This document shows, in pieces, positions 47,378-56,013 of a stretch of DNA of 64,000 nucleotides. The DNA comes from Xanthobacteraceae bacterium (GTDB taxonomy: Bacteria; Pseudomonadota; Alphaproteobacteria; Rhizobiales; Xanthobacteraceae). The stretch is taken from NCBI GenBank assembly GCA_028290465.1, contig JAQGJU010000030.1, positions 40,601 through 104,600 of the forward strand, written 5' to 3'. The position numbers and the translations under genes were made by a program. Position 1 is the first letter of the stretch; every line of letters starts with the position of its first letter. The notes under the pieces were generated by a model. That model worked only from the letters and a program-made list of their open reading frames with translations. It had not been told where the DNA came from and ran no database searches.

Positions 47378-50161
47378 TTATTGAACGGTCTCGATCCGGT
47401 TCTCGACGATCTGCGCCGCGGCGGGCGCTTGGCCAAGGGCGCGGCGGCGAGCTAGGCCGAACGCCAGCTTGGCTTCCAGACCGCGCCAGAACGCGAAGTC
47501 GTTGATGCGCGAGCTTTCCAGCATGGCCAGACCGGCGGCCGACAGGAACGGCAGGCTCTGCACCACCAGCACCAGCGCGAACAGGTTCTGCGCGTGGACC
47601 TGATCGAAGTTCCTCAGATACAGAACCAGCGCGCCGGCGATCAGCGACAGGCCCAACAACGCTTCCCAGAACGCCGGGAACTTGCGCAACCCGTCCCAGA
47701 ACGCCGCTGGGAATTGGCGCGCCGATTCCCAGAAGGTCGGGAATTCGCTGGCCATCTTGCGTCCCTTGCCGCCTTTAGCGGTCACCAGGAACGGCAGGTG
47801 CTCGACGAACAGGCCGGTAGCAACCGCCTTGGCGACCGTCATCTGCACCGACATGGCGGCGAACACGCAGCCGAACGTCTGGCCGCGGGGAATGTTGACA
47901 CGAAGACGATACAGCACTGCGAAATGCATCAGCGACACGACAAATGCGGCCACGATCGGCAGGGTCAGGATCTTGTCCGGTACGGCGACCTGCAAGACAA
48001 GAACGACCGGCACCCAGAGCAGGTTGAGAATCGCCACGACCACGCCGATCGACTCGGCACCGAGCCAGTTCAGCCAGCCCATCGAGAACTCGCGGCGCTG
48101 TTCGCCGCTCAGCGCCGACGCGCCCGGCAGCATGCGGCGCCAATGCTTACGCACGATCTGTACGCCGCCATAGGCCCAGCGATGGCGCTGTTTCTTGTAC
48201 GCCTCGAAGGTGTCGGGCAGCAGGCCATAGCCATAGCGCCGGTTGGTATAGAGCGCGACATAGCCGTGCTCCAGGATCGACAGGCCGAGGTCGGTATCCT
48301 CGCAGATCGTGTCGCTGGACCAGCCGCCGGCCACTTCCATCGCCGAACGACGGATCAGGCACATCGTGCCGTGCACGATGATGGCGTTGGCCTCGTTGCG
48401 CTGAACCATGCCGATGTCGAAGAAGCCGGCATATTCAGCATTCATCGCGTGATGCAGCAGGCTGCGGGTGCTGTCGCGGTGATCCTGCGGCGCCTGCACC
48501 AGCCCGACCTTCGGGTCGGCGAATGCCGGCACCAAATCCTTCAGCCAGTCGTGCGTGACCACATAGTCGGCGTCGATCACGCCGATGATTTCGGCGTCGG
48601 CTGCGGTGTGGATCAGGGCGAGACGCAGCGCGCCGGCCTTGTAGCCCTGCAGGTTTTCGACATTGACGAACTTGAAACGCTCGCCGAGCAGCTTGCAGTG
48701 CTGTTCGACCGGCTGCCACAGCGCCGGATCGGGCGTGTTGTTGATGATCACCACGCATTCGAAGTTCGGGTAATCGAGTTGCGCCAGCGCATCGAGCGTC
48801 TGGCAGAGCATTTCCGGCGGTTCGCGATAGGCCGGAACGTGGATCGAAACTTTCGGGAAGACCGGCTCGGCCGACGGTATCGCCGGAACCAGCGACGGTG
48901 AGGCGATCAGGCGCTTCGGCCCACGACCGAAACTGACGGCCGCGATCTCATCCATCCGGGCCAGCGCGATCAACAGCAGCGGTATCAGCAGCAGCGTGCC
49001 GAGGCCCAGCGCGAAGGCGGCCCCGAACACGAAGTAATGGCCCTGCCAATAGGCGACCACGCAGGCCAGCCAAGCGCCGACCCCGTTGGCGGCCAGCGCC
49101 AGCAGCCCGGCCTGGCGCGCCGTGACGGCGGAAATATTCAGGATCGGCAGCGACAGCAGAATGCCGAGCAGAATGGCGATGCCGGCCAGCTTCCAGTGAT
49201 CCGGATTGACGATAAAGCCGTTCCACGAGAACTTCGCGTGGCGGTCGGCGTCGAACAGGCCCCAATAGGCGCCGACGCCGCCCTCAGCGACCTTCCATTT
49301 CTGGTCGAAGGCTTCGATCACGTTGTAGTCAATGCCGAGCTGATCGGCGCCGCTGACGAACTGGCGTAGTACGGTGGCCTGTTCGAACCGGCCCGGGACG
49401 GCGACGTGGCGATTGGTGCCGGCGCTCGGCCACCCGAACTCAGCGATCACGATCCGCTTGCCCGGATAGGCATGCTGCAGATCGGCGTATTTATTGAACG
49501 TATAGGCGACGGTTTCGCCGGCCGTACGATTGTCCCAGTAAGGCAGGATGTGCGCGCCGATGAAATCGACGGCCGAAACCAGCTTCGGGTGCTTTTCCCA
49601 CTTGTCGAGAACTTCGCCGGTGGTGACCGGCACATGGACCCGCTGCTTGACCTGCCGGATGTATTCGATCAGCCAGTCGACTCGCGCGGCGTCCGACATG
49701 ACCGACAAGTCGTTTCTAAAGACCGTCTCGTTGCCGACCACGATAGCGTTGACGTTGCTGTAGTTGCGGGCCAGCAATATCGCCGATTTGATTTCGCGCT
49801 CGTTCTTGGCCTTGGCCGCCTTCGCTATTTCCGGATCCTTGTCGTCTTCCGGGTCGAGCCAGACGCCGACCGTCACCTTGAGGCCGAACTCGGCGGCGAT
49901 CGCCGGCACCAGTTCGGCGCCGTTCGTCGACTCGTAGGTGCGCACGGCGCGAGTCAGCGGCGCCAGCAGCTTCAGGTCGGAGCGGATTTGTTCGGGGGAG
50001 GCCCTGTCGCGGCCGGGTCGCTGAGATCCGGCATAGGGCGCGTAGGAAACGCTGGCCAACTGGCCGTCGAAGCTCGGCGCGGAGGCGCGACCTTCGAACA
50101 AGGCCCAGGCACCAAGATGCACGCTCGCCACGAGTGCGACGAGGGCGGCTACGGTACGCAT
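47378..50161 (-). CDS. ndvB: NdvB-like cyclic beta-(1,3)(1,6)-glucan synthase (GH17-like + GT2)
   Basis: A 927-residue inner-membrane enzyme. Residues 35-315 form a GH17-like domain with acid/base Glu145 (VGNE) and nucleophile Glu241 (AEFGWP). After membrane helices (about 325-400) comes a GT2 glucosyltransferase with Asp530 and Asp532 in DADY, ED at 621-622 and QRHRW (658-662). More helices follow at about 705-770 and 850-900. This domain order and about 102 kDa size match Bradyrhizobium NdvB, which makes osmoregulated periplasmic glucans. The GT2 part makes beta-1,3 chains; the GH17 part probably cyclises or branches them. Confidence 0.88.
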   Translation of the reverse strand: MRTVAALVALVASVHLGAWALFEGRASAPSFDGQLASVSYAPYAGSQRPGRDRASPEQIRSDLKLLAPLTRAVRTYESTNGAELVPAIAAEFGLKVTVGVWLDPEDDKDPEIAKAAKAKNEREIKSAILLARNYSNVNAIVVGNETVFRNDLSVMSDAARVDWLIEYIRQVKQRVHVPVTTGEVLDKWEKHPKLVSAVDFIGAHILPYWDNRTAGETVAYTFNKYADLQHAYPGKRIVIAEFGWPSAGTNRHVAVPGRFEQATVLRQFVSGADQLGIDYNVIEAFDQKWKVAEGGVGAYWGLFDADRHAKFSWNGFIVNPDHWKLAGIAILLGILLSLPILNISAVTARQAGLLALAANGVGAWLACVVAYWQGHYFVFGAAFALGLGTLLLIPLLLIALARMDEIAAVSFGRGPKRLIASPSLVPAIPSAEPVFPKVSIHVPAYREPPEMLCQTLDALAQLDYPNFECVVIINNTPDPALWQPVEQHCKLLGERFKFVNVENLQGYKAGALRLALIHTAADAEIIGVIDADYVVTHDWLKDLVPAFADPKVGLVQAPQDHRDSTRSLLHHAMNAEYAGFFDIGMVQRNEANAIIVHGTMCLIRRSAMEVAGGWSSDTICEDTDLGLSILEHGYVALYTNRRYGYGLLPDTFEAYKKQRHRWAYGGVQIVRKHWRRMLPGASALSGEQRREFSMGWLNWLGAESIGVVVAILNLLWVPVVLVLQVAVPDKILTLPIVAAFVVSLMHFAVLYRLRVNIPRGQTFGCVFAAMSVQMTVAKAVATGLFVEHLPFLVTAKGGKGRKMASEFPTFWESARQFPAAFWDGLRKFPAFWEALLGLSLIAGALVLYLRNFDQVHAQNLFALVLVVQSLPFLSAAGLAMLESSRINDFAFWRGLEAKLAFGLARRRALGQAPAAAQIVENRIETVQ

Positions 50162-50384
50162 CGGTTGAAAACCAATTGGGGCAGGAAATCACGGTCCCGA
50201 ACCCGTCCCCTGGGCTCGACCGAGGTATTTCTTGCAGAGCAGCATACCCCGGATTGGCACTTCGTCAAATAGAATCCAGGCGTGGCAAATTCAGGGCAAG
50301 TCCTGTGCTCAGCATGAAATTTTTGCGACATGCAGTGACGCTCGCACAAGACAGTTGGTCTGGCGGTTATTCTGCAACGCAGCA

Positions 50385-50419
50385 CGGTATGAAGTGGTTC
50401 CGCGCCATACCGAATTTTT
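50385..50419 (+). terminator. Plus-strand intrinsic terminator in an apparently gene-free gap
   Basis: CGGTATG (50385-50391) and CATACCG (50406-50412) form a 7-base-pair stem, followed on the plus strand by AATTTTTT. Both flanking genes run on the minus strand, so the terminator faces a transcript not otherwise explained. The gap 50162-50384 has no clear coding frame. Confidence 0.5.
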
Positions 50420-50424
50420 TATAG

Positions 50425-50928
50425 TTAACGCTTTTCTGCCGGGGCAGCGGCCGGAGCCGGGGCGGCGGCCGGGGCTGCCGGAGCCGCTGCGGGTTGCGCG
50501 GCGTCGACTGCCTGTTCGGGGTTGACCCAGCAGGCATAGGCCGGATCGCGAATGTCACCCTTGTTGTCGAACTCGCCCTGGCGGGCCAGGCAACGGAACG
50601 CGGCCTGAATATGCGGACCCGGGCAGCCAAACCGGTCGTATAGGTCTATGTGGCGGAACGCAGTGTCGACATCGTTACGCCAGAGCAGGGCGGTCAGGCG
50701 GGTACCGAGCCACAGACATTCAGCGCTGCCTGCGCCGCCATTGAGAATCTTCGCCGCCTCGGCGATCCGCTGGCGCTCCTTCGCCTTGGTGGCGTCATTG
50801 GCCGGCGCCTGCTTCTGCGGCTCAGCGGGTTTTTCGCCGCCGCTCTGGGCAAAGCCCGGGAAAGCGGCAAAGGACAACATCACCACGCTGAGCGCGGCGG
50901 CAGCAATACGCGAACGCGAAAGGGCCAT
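50425..50928 (-). CDS. Hypothetical exported protein with Ala/Pro-rich tail
   Basis: A 167-residue protein from the ATG at 50928, with a signal peptide (about 1-28, ending PGFAQ-SGG). The mature part has a helical region with four cysteines (ECLWLG, FGCPG, FRCLA, YACWV) that could form disulfides, then an Ala/Pro tail. A start at 51009 would hide the signal peptide. It is upstream of ndvB on the same strand. The family is not recognised. Confidence 0.72.
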   Translation of the reverse strand: MALSRSRIAAAALSVVMLSFAAFPGFAQSGGEKPAEPQKQAPANDATKAKERQRIAEAAKILNGGAGSAECLWLGTRLTALLWRNDVDTAFRHIDLYDRFGCPGPHIQAAFRCLARQGEFDNKGDIRDPAYACWVNPEQAVDAAQPAAAPAAPAAAPAPAAAPAEKR

Positions 50929-51195
50929 GGTTGCTCTGGCTTTGTTACGACGATTGTTGGTCACGATCGACGGAATTCGCACTCCGGCGCTCACGACCAC
51001 CCCGACCACTTGAATGGGTCAGCATTACGGCCCGATAGCCGCCCGCTAATCCCGCGACGAAATGACCTTAACTCGCGGTCTTTGTCCAGCATCGTTCGGC
51101 TACGTGCTTAAAGCCACGGGGCAATCGGTCACGGCTGGTCGGCGCCATCCGAAATCCCCCTTGGCATCACGCGCGGCGAACGGTAATCGAAGTCG

Positions 51196-52851
51196 GTGTC
51201 GTCCTTGGAACCAGCCCCCCTTCGTCGGATCAGCCGCCCGCTTGCCCTGTTCGGGCTGACGGCGCTCGGCATCCTGCTGTTCTGGTGGCGGCTCGGCGCC
51301 CCGATCGCGTTGCCGCCGGCACCCCCCGGCGCCGGCCATACGCTGCAATGCGTGTCTTACGCGCCGTTTCGCGGCAGCCAGAGCCCGCTGGTCGCCGGCA
51401 CCCACATATCGGTCGAGCAGATCGACGGCGATCTGGCGCAACTCTCCAAGCTGACCGGCTGCGCGCGCAATTATTCGGTCGAGTTCGGCCTCGACCAGAT
51501 CCCGGCCGTCGCCAAAAAGCACGGCATGAAGGTGATGCAGGGCATCTGGCTGTCCAGCGACGCCGCCAAGAATGCTGGCCAGATCGTCCAGACGGTCGCC
51601 CTGACCAAGCAGTTTCCCGACGTGATCGAATCCGTGATCGTCGGCAACGAGGTGCTGCTGCGCGGCGAGATGTCGACGGCCGACCTTGTGGCCACCATCC
51701 GCAACGTCAAATCCCAGGTCACCAAGCCGGTTACCTATGCGGATGTGTGGGAGTTCTGGCTGCGCAATCCGGAACTGGCCGGCGCGGTCGATTTCATCAC
51801 CATCCATATCCTGCCGTACTGGGAAGACTTCCCGATCCCGGTCGAGGACGCCGCCAGCCACGTCAACGCCATCCGGCAGAGGGTCGCGGCGGCCTTTCCG
51901 GGCAAGGAAATCGTGATCGGCGAGTTCGGTTGGCCGAGCCAGGGGCGAATGCGCGAAGGTGCGCTGCCATCGCCTGTCGATCAGGCGCGGGCGCTCAGCG
52001 ATGTCGGGCAACTGGCCGCGCGCGAAAAATTCCGCATGAACGTGATCGAGGCCTATGACCAGCCGTGGAAGCGGGCGCTCGAGGGCACCGTCGGCGGCCA
52101 TTGGGGCGTGATCGATTCCGCCACCGGCGCCTTCAAATTCCGGCTCGGCGAGCCGGTTTCGAACCACCCGAACTGGCGCTGGCACGCGCTGAGCGGCATC
52201 GCGCTGGCCGGTCTGGTGTTCGCGGCCGCGTGGCGCGGCAGCCGCGGGCGCCACGCGCCGTTGCTGGGCTGGCCGGACTGGATCGCGGTCGCCGCGATGG
52301 CGCTGGTGCCAGGCGCGGTGATCGGCTGGGCGGTCGCGCTGGCGCCGGTCGAGAGCCTCGGCCTCGGCGGCTGGCTGCGCTCGCTGACGATGCTGGCGCT
52401 AGCCTTCTTGGCGCCGGTCGCGGCTTCCGCCGCTGTGACATCCGGCCGTTCGGTGCCGGGCTTTGCTGCCGTGCTCGCCTATGCCGACCAGCGCGAGCGC
52501 GACCGGCTGACCTTGGCGCTGGGCCTGATGCTGGTTGTGCTGGCAGTGGTCGCCATGCAGGTCGCGCTCGGGCTGGTGTTCGATCCGCGCTACAAGGATT
52601 TTCCGTTCGCGCCGCTGACCGCGGCCACGGCTCCGTTCCTGGCGCTGGCGCTGCTCCGGGGCGGCCAACAGCTCGGCGGGAGATGGTTCGGCCGGGCGGC
52701 GGCCGAAACCGCCATCGGCGGGTTGTTGGCGGGCTCGGCGTTTTACATCGCGATCAATGAGACGTTCGCCAACTGGCAGTCGCTGTGGCTGTGCGCGGCG
52801 CTGCTGGCGCTGGCCGTCACTCTGGCTCGGGCGCCGGCCGGGCGAAGCTGA
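51196..52851 (+). CDS. ndvC: NdvC-like membrane protein with GH17-type beta-glucan domain
   Basis: A 551-residue protein starting with GTG. An N-terminal membrane anchor (about 14-33) is followed by a GH17-like domain with Glu152 (IVGNE) and Glu243 (IGEFGWPS), then seven or more hydrophobic helices (about 335-545). Size and layout match Bradyrhizobium NdvC, which is needed for beta-1,6 links in cyclic beta-(1,3)(1,6)-glucan. It is the partner of the NdvB-like gene at 47378-50161. The last 35 bases overlap the convergent membrane protein gene. Confidence 0.82.
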   Translation: MSSLEPAPLRRISRPLALFGLTALGILLFWWRLGAPIALPPAPPGAGHTLQCVSYAPFRGSQSPLVAGTHISVEQIDGDLAQLSKLTGCARNYSVEFGLDQIPAVAKKHGMKVMQGIWLSSDAAKNAGQIVQTVALTKQFPDVIESVIVGNEVLLRGEMSTADLVATIRNVKSQVTKPVTYADVWEFWLRNPELAGAVDFITIHILPYWEDFPIPVEDAASHVNAIRQRVAAAFPGKEIVIGEFGWPSQGRMREGALPSPVDQARALSDVGQLAAREKFRMNVIEAYDQPWKRALEGTVGGHWGVIDSATGAFKFRLGEPVSNHPNWRWHALSGIALAGLVFAAAWRGSRGRHAPLLGWPDWIAVAAMALVPGAVIGWAVALAPVESLGLGGWLRSLTMLALAFLAPVAASAAVTSGRSVPGFAAVLAYADQRERDRLTLALGLMLVVLAVVAMQVALGLVFDPRYKDFPFAPLTAATAPFLALALLRGGQQLGGRWFGRAAAETAIGGLLAGSAFYIAINETFANWQSLWLCAALLALAVTLARAPAGRS

Positions 52852-53215
52852 GCGCCAGAATTCCGACCGCGAGCGCGGACAGCCCTGCATTATACATCAC
52901 CAAGCCGAACGCGGCCGTCGCCAGCGCGACCGCGAACAGCACCAAGGACGGCCGGATCAGGTTGAGCAGTGCCACGGCGAGTGCGAAATAGCCGAACACC
53001 ATGTTGTTGAACAGCACCATGGTCAGCTTGCGGGTCGCGCATAGCCAGGTCGGCAGCCCGCCATCGCAAGCGAGGCCGACGCTCGGCATCTCGATCGCCA
53101 GATAGCGCAGATACATCCCATAGCCGAGCGACAGGAAGCCGATCACCAGGAGCACATTGACGGCGCGGGCGCTCGGCCGGAACAGCGGGTGTCGCGGTTG
53201 ATTTTTGGAGGCCAT
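52817..53215 (-). CDS. Hypothetical four-helix membrane protein next to ndvC
   Basis: A 132-residue protein with four hydrophobic helices (about 16-37, 58-76, 82-99 and 103-122) and a periplasmic loop with two cysteines (LACDGG, WLCAT). ATGs at 53236 and 53281 are in frame. Its 3' end overlaps that of ndvC by 35 bases tail to tail. The cysteine pair and four helices are reminiscent of small DsbB/VKOR-like proteins but no CxxC is present. Function unknown. Confidence 0.65.
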   Translation of the reverse strand: MASKNQPRHPLFRPSARAVNVLLVIGFLSLGYGMYLRYLAIEMPSVGLACDGGLPTWLCATRKLTMVLFNNMVFGYFALAVALLNLIRPSLVLFAVALATAAFGLVMYNAGLSALAVGILALSFARPAPEPE

Positions 53216-53294
53216 CTCGGTCACACTATCGATCATGGGCGCACTATGCCGGCTGGGCGGCCGTGTCGCAATCCATGACAAATCATCGAGGAAT

Positions 53295-54371
53295 CTAGCG
53301 CAGCGCCAGCCGCTGCCCGTCGAACACCGCCGGCTGGCAACTCGGCAGCCCGGCGGCGTTCAGCGCGGCGCAGAGCTGCGCGGCCGCGTTGGCGTTGGCA
53401 AGCGGCCCGGCAACGAGGCGCAACTCGACAGTGCGTCGCTGCCGCAGGTCGCGGATCGACACCACCGGAGTCAAACCTTCCAGCAGCTTCGGATGCTGGC
53501 TGCGGACCATGCTCCACTGCGCGCGGATCATTTCGATATTGCTTGCGCCGCCGATATCGATGCCGAAATCGATGCGCGGCGCGGTTGCGCCGTTCGCGGA
53601 CGCGGTGGACGGCGCCGAAGCCGTGATGTCGGGCGCCTGCGGCAAGGCCGGCATACCGGGCAGGCCGAACGACGGAATCCCGGCGTGTGGCCCACCGATC
53701 AGGGAAGGATCGAGCGGCGCCATGGCAACCAGGGCATTGGCCGAATTCGGCGGAGCCGGTGCGGCGGACGGGATTTCTCCGGGCAGTGCGGACGGAGGTG
53801 ACGGGCTCGGGGCCGGTGCCGGGGTGGGATCGGCGGCCGGAGACGACGCAATCTTGGGGAGGTTCTGGAGTTTTTCGGGCGCCGGAGCCGACGGCGCGGG
53901 CGCGGCCGGCGCTTCGGTCATCGACGGCAGATTGATCGGCGGCAACGGGCGGGTGGCGCTGATCTCACGTTTGATCGAGCCGGTCACGTCCTCGAAATTG
54001 CGCTCCAGCGCGCTCAGGCGCGTCAGCAGGCGGTCGCGATCGGCCGCCATCGCCTTGACGGTTTCGGCCAGCCGGCGGGCCTCGGCCAAGGCTTCGGGGT
54101 CGCGCTGCACGATGACGGGAGCCGGGGCCGCCGGTTGCGCGGGCGTGCCGGCCAGCCGGGTTTCCGGCCTGTCCGGTTTGCCCCAGGACGCCACGGCAAA
54201 GCTCATCCGCCGCATGCCGGTATCGCTCATGCCGACCAGCACCGCGACCGTCAGCGTCGCGGCGGCAGCCGTGCCCCACAACGCCAGCTTTCGCAGCCGC
54301 CTCATGTCGAGCGGTGCGTCGGCCGCGTAATCGGACTGCTTGTTGCGCGTTCGGTCCACCCTGCCTCTCAT
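53295..54371 (-). CDS. Membrane-anchored Pro-rich protein with C-terminal SPOR-like domain
   Basis: A 358-residue protein. A membrane helix (about 30-46, ALWGTAAAATLTVAVLVGM) is followed by a coiled coil (about 90-130), a Pro/Ala-rich spacer (about 140-250) and a C-terminal domain of about 80 residues (GASNIEMIRAQWSMVRSQ onward) resembling SPOR domains that bind denuded peptidoglycan. This architecture is common in cell-envelope and division proteins of alphaproteobacteria. The start at 54371 is preferred; one at 54437 is in frame. It is divergent from glmU. Confidence 0.75.
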   Translation of the reverse strand: MRGRVDRTRNKQSDYAADAPLDMRRLRKLALWGTAAAATLTVAVLVGMSDTGMRRMSFAVASWGKPDRPETRLAGTPAQPAAPAPVIVQRDPEALAEARRLAETVKAMAADRDRLLTRLSALERNFEDVTGSIKREISATRPLPPINLPSMTEAPAAPAPSAPAPEKLQNLPKIASSPAADPTPAPAPSPSPPSALPGEIPSAAPAPPNSANALVAMAPLDPSLIGGPHAGIPSFGLPGMPALPQAPDITASAPSTASANGATAPRIDFGIDIGGASNIEMIRAQWSMVRSQHPKLLEGLTPVVSIRDLRQRRTVELRLVAGPLANANAAAQLCAALNAAGLPSCQPAVFDGQRLALR

Positions 54372-54518
54372 CGCTAACTGAAGGGCGAATCGAGCCTGCA
54401 AGCGGTAGCAGATTCGCGCCGTTCTGACTCCCGGCAACGCGCCGGTGCTTTGCGCGCCGCTGCCGCTCGGCTATGACGTCGGTGAATGTACGGAGCACAA
54501 TCCCGTGCGGAGATTCGA

Positions 54519-55871
54519 ATGACCAAAAGCCCGCGTACCTGCCTGTCTGTCGTGCTCGCCGCCGGCGAGGGCACCCGCATGCGCTCGCGCCACCCGAAGG
54601 TGATGCATGAAGTCGCCGGACGATCGCTGCTGGCCCATGTGCTGACGGCGATCCGCGACGGCGCCGGCGGCAAGGTTGCCGTGGTGGTCGGACCGGACAG
54701 CAACGCGGTCGCCCAGGAAGCCCGTTCCGTGCTGCCCGATGCCGAGAGCTTCGTGCAGACCGAGCGGCGCGGCACCGCGCATGCGGTGCTGGCCGCCAAA
54801 CCGGCGCTGGCGCGGGGCGCCGATGACATGCTGATTGCGTTCGGCGATACGCCGCTGATCCGGCCGGAAACCCTGGCGCGACTGCGCAAGGCGTTGGCGG
54901 ACGGCGCGACCGTCGCGGTGCTCGGTTTCCGTCCGGCCGATCCGACCGGCTACGGCCGGCTGGTCGTGCAGGGCGGCGAACTGGTCGCGATCCGGGAGCA
55001 CGCCGATGCCAGCGACGAGGAGCGCGCCATCGGACTGTGCAATGGCGGGCTGATCGGCCTCGCCGGCGCTTCGGCGCTGGCGATTCTGGAGTCGATCGGC
55101 AACCAGAACAAAAAGGGCGAATTCTATCTCACTGACGCGGTCAGCATCGCGCGCGAGCGCGGATTGCGAGCCGTGGTGGTCGAGGTCGACGAGGACGACG
55201 TGCGCGGCATCAACACCAAGGCGCAACTCGCCGAGGTCGAAGCCGTGATGCAGCGGCGGCTGCGTCAGGCCGCGCTCGAAGCCGGTGTGACCCTGATCGC
55301 GCCCGAGACCGTGCACCTGTGCGCCGACACGACCTTCGGCCGCGATGTGGTGGTCGAGCCCTATGTGGTATTCGGCCCCGGCGTCAGCGTCGCCGACGAC
55401 GCCGTGATCCATTCGTTCTCGCACATTGCCGGCGCGGAAATTGGTGTCGGGGTTTCGGTCGGCCCCTATGCGCGGCTGCGGCCCGGCACCCGGCTCGGTG
55501 AAGGCGCGCGCATCGGCAATTTCGTCGAGGTCAAGGCGGCGCATATCGAGGCCGGCGCCAAGGCCAATCACCTGAGCTATATCGGCGACGCCCATGTCGG
55601 GCCGGGCGCCAATATCGGCGCCGGCACCATTACCTGCAACTACGATGGCGCGGCGAAGCACCGCACCGAGATTGGCGCCGGTGCCTTCATCGGTTCCAAT
55701 TCGGCCCTGGTAGCGCCGATTTCGATCGGCGAGGGGGCTTACGTCGGCTCCGGTTCGGTGGTGACGCGCGATGTTCCGGCCGATGCGCTGGCGCTCGGCC
55801 GCGCCCCGCAGGTGATTAAGCAAGGTTGGGCGGCCCGCTTGCGCGCCCTGAAATCCGCGGTCAAGAAATAG
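54519..55871 (+). CDS. glmU: Bifunctional N-acetylglucosamine-1-phosphate uridyltransferase / glucosamine-1-phosphate acetyltransferase
   Basis: Makes UDP-GlcNAc for peptidoglycan and lipopolysaccharide. The 450-residue product has the uridyltransferase loop [11 protein letters not shown] (13-23) and the left-handed beta-helix acetyltransferase domain (about 245-435) with [38 protein letters not shown] and TITCNYDG. The ATG at 54519 has GGAG upstream. glmS, which makes its precursor, follows after 142 bases. Confidence 0.97.
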   Translation: MTKSPRTCLSVVLAAGEGTRMRSRHPKVMHEVAGRSLLAHVLTAIRDGAGGKVAVVVGPDSNAVAQEARSVLPDAESFVQTERRGTAHAVLAAKPALARGADDMLIAFGDTPLIRPETLARLRKALADGATVAVLGFRPADPTGYGRLVVQGGELVAIREHADASDEERAIGLCNGGLIGLAGASALAILESIGNQNKKGEFYLTDAVSIARERGLRAVVVEVDEDDVRGINTKAQLAEVEAVMQRRLRQAALEAGVTLIAPETVHLCADTTFGRDVVVEPYVVFGPGVSVADDAVIHSFSHIAGAEIGVGVSVGPYARLRPGTRLGEGARIGNFVEVKAAHIEAGAKANHLSYIGDAHVGPGANIGAGTITCNYDGAAKHRTEIGAGAFIGSNSALVAPISIGEGAYVGSGSVVTRDVPADALALGRAPQVIKQGWAARLRALKSAVKK

Positions 55872-55887
55872 ACTGCCGCCTGTTTGC

Positions 55888-55929
55888 CACAAACCGACAT
55901 GGTTTGTGACTTCCGTATCGTGGTACGGA
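55888..55929 (+). terminator. Two adjacent stem-loops after glmU
   Basis: CACAAACC/GGTTTGTG (55888-55908, 5-base loop) and TCCGTA/TACGGA (55912-55929) lie 16 and 40 bases after the glmU stop. No T run follows, so they may be weak terminators or mRNA-stabilising hairpins. Confidence 0.4.
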
Positions 55930-55940
55930 TGGATTAGAGC

Positions 55941-55972
55941 GTTGACAATCAACATCTATGTTGACTGTCAAC
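55941..55972. promoter_or_regulatory. Strong palindromic operator candidate before glmS
   Basis: GTTGACAATCAACAT (55941-55955) and ATGTTGACTGTCAAC (55958-55972) are inverted repeats with one mismatch and a 2-base centre. It lies 42 bases before the glmS start and its left half contains a TTGACA -35 box, so a bound regulator would compete with RNA polymerase. No ribozyme-like glmS element is seen. Confidence 0.6.
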
Positions 55973-56013
55973 ACCGCGCCGCTCATGGCGCAATTTAAGG
56001 AGCCTGCGACCGG

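Noticed and set aside
53295..54371. An RNA-binding or collagen-like protein in the Pro-rich region
   Set aside because: The Pro/Ala stretch lacks Gly-X-Y periodicity and lies between a membrane anchor with coiled coil and a SPOR-like end, so a periplasmic spacer is the simpler reading.
55872..56013. A glmS ribozyme upstream of glmS
   Set aside because: The 142-base gap is too short and lacks the conserved ribozyme core; the palindrome is better explained as a DNA operator.
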